A DNA stretch of 55,348 nt. It comes from UBA9715 sp003452695 (GTDB lineage Bacteria; Actinomycetota; Coriobacteriia; Coriobacteriales; Eggerthellaceae). Shown piece by piece: positions 44,930 to 52,400 of the stretch (position 1 is the stretch's first letter; every line of letters begins with the position of its first letter). Location of the stretch: the NCBI GenBank assembly GCA_946625225.1, contig CAMOTA010000007.1, positions 1 through 55,348 of the forward strand, in the 5' to 3' direction. The notes beneath the pieces were generated by a model that was not told the DNA's origin, made no database searches, and worked only from the letters and a program-made list of their open reading frames with translations. Made by a program: the position numbers and the translations under genes.

Positions 44930-45679
44930 ATGGATTTGCTCAGCATTCTGAACGTAATATCGCAGGGGGCGATGTATCCCGTTGTCGTGGTGCTTCTGGT
45001 GCTGGTGGTGATCACCTTCGTGCTGCTGGTCATGACCGTCGTTGAATACTTCACCGAAAGGCGCCGATTCAAGGTGTCGGTGCCGGCGTTCCTGCGACAG
45101 ATAGAGGAATCCAGCTGTCAGCAGCTGCCGGGCGCCATCGCGGGTGCCGCGCTGATAAAGCGCCAGAAATTGGCGCTGATGGCGCTGTTCAACGCACGCG
45201 ATTTGCCCGAGGAGGCACGGTGGAACACCGCCAAGCGTGCCGTGTTCGAAGCGGGCAAGCGCTACGACCGCATAACCGCCATAGCCGACCTTGCCGCAAA
45301 AATTGCACCGATGGTGGGCCTGATGGGCACGCTCATCCCGCTCGGTCCGGGTATCGACGCGCTTTCCAAGGGGGACATGGCCCTGCTGGCCCAGTCGCTG
45401 CTCGTTGCCTTCAACACCACGGTGGTCGGGCTTATCACGGCCGTCGTCTGCCTGTGCATTTCCAAGGTGCGCAAGCGCTGGAACGCCGATTACGCCAACG
45501 CTCTAGAGGCCATGCAGGCCACGCTGTTCGACCGGATTGCCGACCTGGAAGAACAAGGCGACCTAGCCTACACGTCCCCCATGGACCTCGTTCCCGCAGG
45601 TGCGGGGCAGGGCGAGAGCGCAGAAAAATGCGATGCGGAAGGACGCGATGCGGAAGGAAGCGGCGATGAGCAAGCGTAG
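44930..45679 (+). CDS. MotA/TolQ/ExbB-family proton channel protein (copy 3)
   Basis: This protein of 249 residues has a first membrane segment at about 15-40 (AMYPVVVVLLVLVVITFVLL), TERRRFKVSVPAFLRQIEES, then LAAKIAPMVGLMGTLIPLGP and LLVAFNTTVVGLITAVVCLC. In the last segment FNTT replaces the FDTT of copies 1 and 2, an Asp-to-Asn change in the membrane core. Copy 3 may thus differ in ion conduction. A polar Glu/Asp-rich tail follows. The gene overlaps the third DUF2149 gene by 14 nt. It starts 64 nt after the anchored GLUG protein, with CGAGGAC before the ATG. Confidence 0.88.
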   Translation: MDLLSILNVISQGAMYPVVVVLLVLVVITFVLLVMTVVEYFTERRRFKVSVPAFLRQIEESSCQQLPGAIAGAALIKRQKLALMALFNARDLPEEARWNTAKRAVFEAGKRYDRITAIADLAAKIAPMVGLMGTLIPLGPGIDALSKGDMALLAQSLLVAFNTTVVGLITAVVCLCISKVRKRWNADYANALEAMQATLFDRIADLEEQGDLAYTSPMDLVPAGAGQGESAEKCDAEGRDAEGSGDEQA

Positions 45680-46019
45680 CAGGGAATTCAGCACCGGGCC
45701 GCGGCGCGACTTCAACGCGTCGGGCTTCGCGAATCCGGTGCCGGTCGACGAGGACGTCGACCCCATGGGCGGCACGAGCAACCTGGTGGATGCCATGCTG
45801 GTGTTCGCGTGCGGGCTGCTGTTGGCCCTGGTCGTGAAATACGACGTGCCGTTGAACGCGGATCTGACGCAGGCTACGCAAACAGGCGACATGACCCAGA
45901 TCGAAAACCCCGATATGCTAACCGATTCCACCGAAGACGGCGGTCGGGGCTACGAGGAAGTGGGCGTAACCTACCGCGACCCCGAAACCGGGCAGCTGTA
46001 CGTGAAGGTGGAAGAATGA
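45666..46019 (+). CDS. DUF2149 protein, candidate ExbD-like partner (copy 3)
   Basis: This protein of 117 residues has a basic N-terminus, DPMGGTSNLVDAMLVFACGL and one membrane segment, then an outer domain ending in YEEVGVTYRDPETGQLYVKV. ATG 45666 lies inside the channel gene's end, with AAGGAAG upstream. The Cys before MLV in copies 1 and 2 is Ala here, so that Cys is not essential, while the Asp is kept in all three. Its stop overlaps the start of the parvulin gene (ATGA), coupling the motor pair to that lipoprotein. Confidence 0.85.
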   Translation: MSKRSREFSTGPRRDFNASGFANPVPVDEDVDPMGGTSNLVDAMLVFACGLLLALVVKYDVPLNADLTQATQTGDMTQIENPDMLTDSTEDGGRGYEEVGVTYRDPETGQLYVKVEE

Positions 46020-47101
46020 CGTCCCGGGTTCGTGAACGCGGCCGTAGTCGTGCGATTCTGGCCTCGTCGGTGGCATGGGCGGTGCTGGCCGCCGCCCTGA
46101 TGTGCGCGTGCCTGCTCGGCTCGTGCGCAGGCGATGCAGACAACCGCGAAGCCGGGCGCGTGTTCGACCGCGTCTTCACCGAGCAGGAGGTAATCGATTA
46201 CCTTGCGCAATACCGCGAGGGATGTGCGGCAACATCCGACGAGGATTGGGCGGCCTGGCTTGCCGCCAAGAACACGACGGCCGAGGCGCTTCGCAAGGAA
46301 GTGGTGCAGTACCTGGCCGAGAACTGGCTGGTGGAGCGCGCCGCCGGACTGGTGGGCGAATCGGTTTCCGACGAGGAAGTGCAGGAGGCGCTGGCCCGCC
46401 AGAAAGAGCAGTACGCAAGCGACCTTGCCTGGACGAGCGCGCTTATAAAGTCGGGCTATACCGAAGACGCCTATGCGCTCAGCGTGAAGTCCGACTTGCT
46501 GAAACAGAAGATAAAGGACCATTTCGCCGATCCGGCGGCGGTGTCGGACGACGATTTGGAAGACTATGCCAACAGCCGCGTGAACGCCATGACCACCAAG
46601 CGCTCGTCGGCGGTGTTCGTGCCCTCGGGCATGGAATCGGGCGGAAACATGGCGGCCAAGGCCAAGGCCCAGCAGGCGAAGGCGGCGCTCGATTCCGGTG
46701 CGGACTTCGCCGACGTGTTCGCCGAGTTCTCTTCCAAGGACCATTCCGATACGGGCGACATGGGCTACGACTACTATTCCACGCCCAGCATTGCCTACAA
46801 CAGGGCGCTCGGCGACCTGCGCGAGGTGGGGGACGTGTCGGACGTGGTGGAGTCGGACGATGGCTACTATGTTATCGTGCTGACCGACCGGTTTCCCGCG
46901 CACGACTACGTGGGTCGCATGAAGCTTTCCAAGTTCCCCTCCGAGCTGTTGGACGAATTCCGGGCCGAGCTGGCACGCCAGCAGGCGGACGATGCGTATA
47001 ACGAGTTCTACACGGAAAACGTGAGCGAGGCCCAGGTGGCCGTCGAGCCGATGCCCGATGGACTTCCCTACGACGTGGACCACGCAGGGCAGGACCGATG
47101 A
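46016..47101 (+). CDS. Parvulin-type peptidyl-prolyl isomerase lipoprotein (PrsA/SurA-like)
   Basis: This protein of 361 residues has a lipoprotein signal with the lipobox LLGSC (Cys37), a helical N-terminal domain like SurA/PrsA (EVIDYLAQYREG to about 190), and a parvulin domain. In that domain GADFADVFAEFSSKDHSDTG, GDMGYDY, LREVGDVSDVVES and DGYYVIVL match the PpiC pattern. It would be anchored on the outer face of the membrane and help fold exported proteins, such as the large beta-rich proteins encoded around it. Catalytic residues are not fully checked, so it could be a chaperone without isomerase activity. It is translationally coupled to the DUF2149 gene and ends 11 nt before the modA start. 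Confidence 0.86.
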   Translation: MTSRVRERGRSRAILASSVAWAVLAAALMCACLLGSCAGDADNREAGRVFDRVFTEQEVIDYLAQYREGCAATSDEDWAAWLAAKNTTAEALRKEVVQYLAENWLVERAAGLVGESVSDEEVQEALARQKEQYASDLAWTSALIKSGYTEDAYALSVKSDLLKQKIKDHFADPAAVSDDDLEDYANSRVNAMTTKRSSAVFVPSGMESGGNMAAKAKAQQAKAALDSGADFADVFAEFSSKDHSDTGDMGYDYYSTPSIAYNRALGDLREVGDVSDVVESDDGYYVIVLTDRFPAHDYVGRMKLSKFPSELLDEFRAELARQQADDAYNEFYTENVSEAQVAVEPMPDGLPYDVDHAGQDR

Positions 47102-47112
47102 GAGGAGTTGCC

Positions 47113-48036
47113 ATGGTAACGACGATGAGGACGACGGGCAAGGGGCGCTTCGCGCCATGTGCGCGCCCCGTGGGGAAGGCGGCGGTCGGCATCGTGTTCC
47201 TGCTGGCGCTGTGCATGGCCGCGTTGGCGGGATGCGGCGGCCAGGCGTCCAGCTCGGCCAGCAGCGCGGCGGGCAGCCAGGCGGAGCGGTCGAAAAGTTC
47301 CGTGCAGTTGCAGATCTTCGCGGCGAATTCGTTGGAGCAGGCCATGCCGCTTGTGCAGGCGTTGTATACCGAGCGGCACCCGGAGGTTACGTTTGCCGAT
47401 TCGCAGTTCAAGGCATCGGGCGACCTGGTGCAGGAAATTCAGGCGGGCGCAAGTGCCGATATCCTGATAACGGCATCGAAGGCGACGATGGACGATGCCG
47501 AAGCCTTCATCGTGCCCGAATCGCGCGTGACGATGTTCGGCAACGATTTGGAGCTGTGCGCGGCCAAGGGAAGCGGCATGCGGGTGACCAATCTAACGGA
47601 TCTGAAATCGGACCAGATAAAGCGCATCGCAGTGGGCGATCCGACGTTCGTGCCCGCTGGCAAGTACGCCAACCAATCGCTGAACTCGGCCGATTACGGG
47701 CAGCCGCTCTATTCCAGCTCGGAAGGCGAAGGCGGGGCCTACGACCCCAGCATTGCCGACAAGATAGCCGTTGCGAACCAAGTGGGCACGTGCGCCCAAT
47801 GGGTGGCGTCGGGCAACTGCGACGTGGGGTTCGTGTACACATCGGACCTGTATCGCTACGACGGCATTGAAAGCATATACACCGTGCCCGAGGAAATGCA
47901 TAAGATTATAACGTACCCGGGTGCCGTTCTCGCCGGTTCGCAGCACCAGCAGGAAGCGGAGGCGTTCCTGAAGTTCTGCATGACCGACCCCGATGCCCTG
48001 GCCGTTTGGCAGGACAATGGCTTCGAGCTGAAATAG
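47113..48036 (+). CDS. modA: ModA-type oxyanion (molybdate) substrate-binding lipoprotein
   Basis: This protein of 307 residues has a lipoprotein signal with lipobox LAGC (Cys41), then the periplasmic-binding type II fold of ModA. LQIFAANSLEQAM carries the first anion-binding Ser region, FKASGDLVQEIQAGASADIL follows, then ITASKATMDDAEAF and, later, WVASGNCDVGFVYTSDL. Molybdate or tungstate is the expected ligand; the sequence does not decide. ATG 47113 is chosen because AGAGGAG lies 5 nt upstream; an ATG at 47098 overlaps the parvulin gene and has no site. It is followed after 2 nt by the permease gene. No ModC ATPase is found in the window. Confidence 0.88.
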   Translation: MVTTMRTTGKGRFAPCARPVGKAAVGIVFLLALCMAALAGCGGQASSSASSAAGSQAERSKSSVQLQIFAANSLEQAMPLVQALYTERHPEVTFADSQFKASGDLVQEIQAGASADILITASKATMDDAEAFIVPESRVTMFGNDLELCAAKGSGMRVTNLTDLKSDQIKRIAVGDPTFVPAGKYANQSLNSADYGQPLYSSSEGEGGAYDPSIADKIAVANQVGTCAQWVASGNCDVGFVYTSDLYRYDGIESIYTVPEEMHKIITYPGAVLAGSQHQQEAEAFLKFCMTDPDALAVWQDNGFELK

Positions 48037-48038
48037 CC

Positions 48039-49391
48039 GTGCGGGTGGTTCGGGCATTCGGGCCTGCCGTGCCGTTTGCGCTGCTGCTTGCGCTGGTATG
48101 TGCATGTGCGCTGCTTCCTGGCATGGCCCGTGCGGCCACCGTGGTGCCGCAGGAATCCGATGCCGCAGCGGGAAGCGGGATGGACGTTGGCATCGTCGAT
48201 TTCCATCGGGCGCAGAAGGGCAGTGCGCAGCTCCTTCCCGATGGCCGGGACGTGGGCTACCGCTATATAACGGGCAACGCCGACAACGCGGTGCTCGTCG
48301 CCCTTTCCGATGCGGTCGTGCTCTACTTGGCCCCCGATGTGGCCGCCCGCTTGGGCGTGAATGTGAAAGACCCAGCCGACTGCGCGGCCCTTGCAGCGCT
48401 CTTCGCCGATAGCGATGCCCGCAGCGCCAACGGGGGCGTGCCCCTGAGCGACATTGACGCACCTGTAACAGTTACCACCGAACGCATTCACGAGCAGGGT
48501 GCTTTCACGTTTCGATTCGCCGTGGAATCCGAAGGGCGCACCTACGCTGGCGTATCGTCGCCGAATGCTGTTCCAACGGTGCTGTTCTGCGATTACGGCA
48601 CCCTCGTTCCGGGGCACGAGGCGCGATCCGTCGCCGAGGACGGCGAGGCGGACGCCGGTGTGCTCTCGTTTTTGGCGCGTGTAGATTTCAGCCCCCTGTG
48701 GGTGTCGGCTCGCACTGCTCTTGCCGCCATGCTTATCGTCGTGGTGGTTGGCGTGCTCTGCGCATGGCTAGCTCTGCGCTTTCGCAGCCGTCTGAAAAGC
48801 GTTATCGACATGCTGTTTCTCGTGCCCATGGTGCTTCCGCCCTCGGCATGCGGCCTGGTGCTGGTGTACGTGTTCGGCAAGAACAGTCCCACGGGCGCCT
48901 GGCTTGTCGAACATGGCGTGAGCATCGTGTCCACCTGGCCGGCGGCGGTCATTGCCGCCGCGGTGGTTGCAGCGCCGTTCATGTACCGTGCGGCGCGGGG
49001 TGCGTTCGAAAGCGTGGATGCGGACATGCTGGACGCCGCGCGGACGCTCGGGTGGTCGGAGGCGCGCGTGTTCGTCCGGATTACGGTACCCCTTTCTGCG
49101 CCGTCGCTCGCTGCGGGCGCGGCGCTTTCCTTCTCGCGCGCCTTGGGAGAATTCGGCGCTACCGTGTTCTTTGCCGGCAACTATGCGGGCGTAACGCAGA
49201 CCATCCCGCTTGCCATCTACTACGACTGGATGGCAGGCGATGTTGCCTCCGCCTGGTTCTGGGTGGTCGTCGACGTGCTGTTCATGGGCGTTTTCTTGGT
49301 GTTCACGAACAGCCGCTTCTCCACCGGCCAGGCCATGGGCGCCAATCGCCGCGTTACCGCCCATGGTCCGGCAAGCGGTGGGGGCGGGTAG
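48039..49391 (+). CDS. modB: ModB-type ABC permease with an added N-terminal extracytoplasmic domain
   Basis: This protein of about 450 residues ends in a normal ModB-like permease domain (about 220-430). It has FLVPMVLPPSACGLVLVYVF, the ATPase-coupling loop DAARTLGWSEARVFVRITVP and the signature SRALGEFGATVFFAGNYAG. Before it lies a signal-like hydrophobic segment (ALLLALVCACALLPGMARA) and about 180 residues of beta-rich domain predicted outside the membrane. That region contains DVGIVDFHRAQKGSAQLLPD, and I do not recognise it. Standard ModB proteins are about 225 residues, so the extra domain is unusual and might bind ligand or the surface proteins. GTG 48039 is the probable start, 2 nt after modA; ATG 48006 would overlap modA. 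Confidence 0.85.
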   Translation: MRVVRAFGPAVPFALLLALVCACALLPGMARAATVVPQESDAAAGSGMDVGIVDFHRAQKGSAQLLPDGRDVGYRYITGNADNAVLVALSDAVVLYLAPDVAARLGVNVKDPADCAALAALFADSDARSANGGVPLSDIDAPVTVTTERIHEQGAFTFRFAVESEGRTYAGVSSPNAVPTVLFCDYGTLVPGHEARSVAEDGEADAGVLSFLARVDFSPLWVSARTALAAMLIVVVVGVLCAWLALRFRSRLKSVIDMLFLVPMVLPPSACGLVLVYVFGKNSPTGAWLVEHGVSIVSTWPAAVIAAAVVAAPFMYRAARGAFESVDADMLDAARTLGWSEARVFVRITVPLSAPSLAAGAALSFSRALGEFGATVFFAGNYAGVTQTIPLAIYYDWMAGDVASAWFWVVVDVLFMGVFLVFTNSRFSTGQAMGANRRVTAHGPASGGGG

Positions 49392-49467
49392 AGATATTCG
49401 CCTTGAAATGATATATAGTGCAAGGAAGATAATAGGGCAAACGGGCGATGCGGAAAGAGGTGGCGCC

Positions 49468-52400
49468 ATGCAGTGCGGCAATCGGAGACGGCTTGGAACG
49501 GGCGCTTGGCTGGGGGTTGCGTGGTGCGCGCTCTCTCTCGTCTTGGGGCTTACGGTCGGCTCTGCCCATGCGCAGGGGGCAGACGATGCGGCGAGCGTCG
49601 ATTACGCCGCGGGGCGCCTGTCCGCGCAGGAAAGCGCAGTCGATTTGTCCGTCGCATTGCGCCCGGGCGAATCGGCCGTCCAGCTTGCCAGCACGGGCAC
49701 AGCGGACTTATCGGTGCTTTCGGATGGCGACCGCGATTGCCTGGCTGCTGGGAAGAACACCGAGCTTGCAGCTACCGTGCAAGGCCCCGGCTGGCTTGTC
49801 TTCGACTGGAAGTTCAGCGCCCAAGGCGCCTATACGAACAAGTTGAACCTGACGGTCGACGGCGTCGAGAACCCGAATGCCGCTCCCAACCGCTCCTACG
49901 ACTGGTTCACGGACAGCAGCGTCGTGCCGCTCGGGGCGAACTCGTCGTCGTCGGTGAAATGGGCGACGATGGTCGTGCAGCTGGACGGCGAAGGGCCGCA
50001 TACGGTGAAATGGACGCGTGCCGGCACGGCGCTGAACGCATGTTTGGACGACGTGCATTTCACCTCGTCGCCCAACACCGCAGTTTCGGGGATTGCCGGC
50101 GCGGGCACTGCATCGTGTGCGCTGACCGTGCTCGACGAGGACCACCGAACAGTGGATGCGGGCTCGCCGCTCGGGGCCGATGGCGTGCGCCCCTACGGCG
50201 TGGTGGCTTTCTCGGCCGTGCCCGAGCAGGGCAAGACTTTCCGAGGGTGGAAGGCCGACCCTGCAGCCGAAGAGTTCGTTTCCACGGCCAATCCCTACAT
50301 CGTGCGCGTCTACAGCGACCCTGTTTCGCTGTATGCGGTTTGCGAGCAGCCTTTCGAGGGCGCGGGCACGCCCGACGATCCCTATCGGATAGGCGCCCGT
50401 GCAGACCTGGAGCGGCTTGACGCCTATGTGTCTGCCGGCGAGTCCTTCGCGGACGCGCACTTCGCCATTACCTCTGACATCGACTGCGGCGATCAGCCGC
50501 TTTCCACCATCGGAGCGGGCGCGAGCAAGTCGTTCTCGGGGCAGGTGGACGGCCGTGGGCATACCATCGCGTTTTCGGGCGCGGGTGCGCTGTTCTACGC
50601 CATGGCAGGCGCCGGCGTTCGCAACCTGTGCCTGGACGTGGACGTGAACGCCGCCGACGCCGTGAACGCGGGGGCTTTGGCCGACAGGTCCACGAACGGC
50701 AGCAGCGTGGCCGACGTGGTCTTGCGCGGCCGCTTCTTTGCGTCGCGTCCCGCCAGCTCGTGGGGCACGAACTTCGGATACGGCGGGCTGGTCGGCTCTG
50801 CCAGCGGCACGACGTTTTCCGATTGCCGCATAGAAGCTGATTGCAGTAGCGACCGGCAGGGCAACGCCGATCCGTGTCTGGGCGCCGTCGTGGGATACGC
50901 AACATCGAACTGCACGATAGAGCGCTGCGTGGTCGCGGGAAACGTGGACGGTTGCGGTGCGGCATCCGCCGTCGGCGGGATTGTCGGCGGGTTGACCGCC
51001 AATTCCAGCTGCGTGACCGACTGCGTCGTTCAAGGCGATGTGTCGGGCAATGCGCGCGTCGGCGGCATCGTGGGGTACCAGACGGGCGGCACGGTGTCCA
51101 ATTGCGAGTATCGCGGCGCGGTTTCGGCTGCGCGGCGTGCCGGCGGCATCGTCGGCGGGCTGGAGGGCACGGGCCAGGTGTCGTCGTGCTTGGCCAGCGG
51201 CAGCATCTCGGCTTCCGAGGAGCAGGCGGGCGGCATTGTCGGGTACGCATCCGGATATGCATCGCTTGCGGACAACCTCTGCCTTGCGCAAGCGGTTGAA
51301 GGGGGCAAGCGCATCGTGGCGTCCTGCGAGCGCTCGTGGGGCAATGGCGCCTGGAACACGCCCGTGCTGCAGGGCAACTATGCATGGGCGGGAACGCTTG
51401 TAGACGGCAGCGCCGTGGCAACGGGCGATGCCGACGCTTCGGCAGGTGGCCTGAACGGCGCGGTCCTGGAAGACGCCGACTTGTTGGGTTCGGTGGCCTA
51501 CGAGCCCTGCGTCAGATGGCCTTCCGCATCGTGGAATGTGCAGCCGGGCAGAAAGCCCCAGCTGGCGGCTTCGAATGCCGTGCGCGAGCAGAGCGGCGAC
51601 CTGCTGCCGGGCTACATTCGCGCCTATGCCGAATTCCCGGAGTTCGCGCTTGCGTGGACGGGCGCGGAAGTGTCCATAGAAGCGCCTGCCGATGCGGGTT
51701 ATGCCCTGTCGGGCACGACGCGCGGCACGGACCCCGGCGAATACATCGCTCGCGCCACGTTGGCGGAAGGCTATATCTGGCCCGATTACACGACTGCCCC
51801 CATCGACTTCGCATGGAGCATCACCCGCACCGTGGCCGTCCCGCAGTTCGGGCCCTTCGCCTTTGCGGGAAGCCCCGTGTCGGTGCAGGCGCCGGCGGGT
51901 GCGGGCTATGCGCTGTCCGGCCAGACCACCGCCGCTGCGGTCGGCTCTTACGAGGCCGTGGCCATGCTCGAGCCCCACTGCGTGTGGGAAGACGGGACGC
52001 GCGATGCCAAGACCGTTGCGTGGCAGGTGGCAGCCGCCGATATCGGAGAAGCGCACATCGATGCCATTGCCGATGCACCCTATACGGGCGAACCAATCGA
52101 GCCGCAGGTCGTGTTGCGCGTCGGTGCCGGCGCGGTGGACGGGGGCGGCGACGTTCTCGTGGAGGGGCGCGACTATGCGGTGTCCTATGCCGACAACGTC
52201 TTCCCCGGCCGGGCAACGGCAACGGTTCAAGCGGCCGGCGATTACACGGGCAGCCAGTCGGTCTCGTTCCAGATACTGTCCTCCGATGCATATCTGGCCG
52301 ACAAGCAGGCTGCCGACGACGTTGCAGCCGCCGTGCGCGACATCGGCACGGTCGGCATCGACAGCAGGGACGCCATAGACGCCGCACTTGCCGCAATCGA

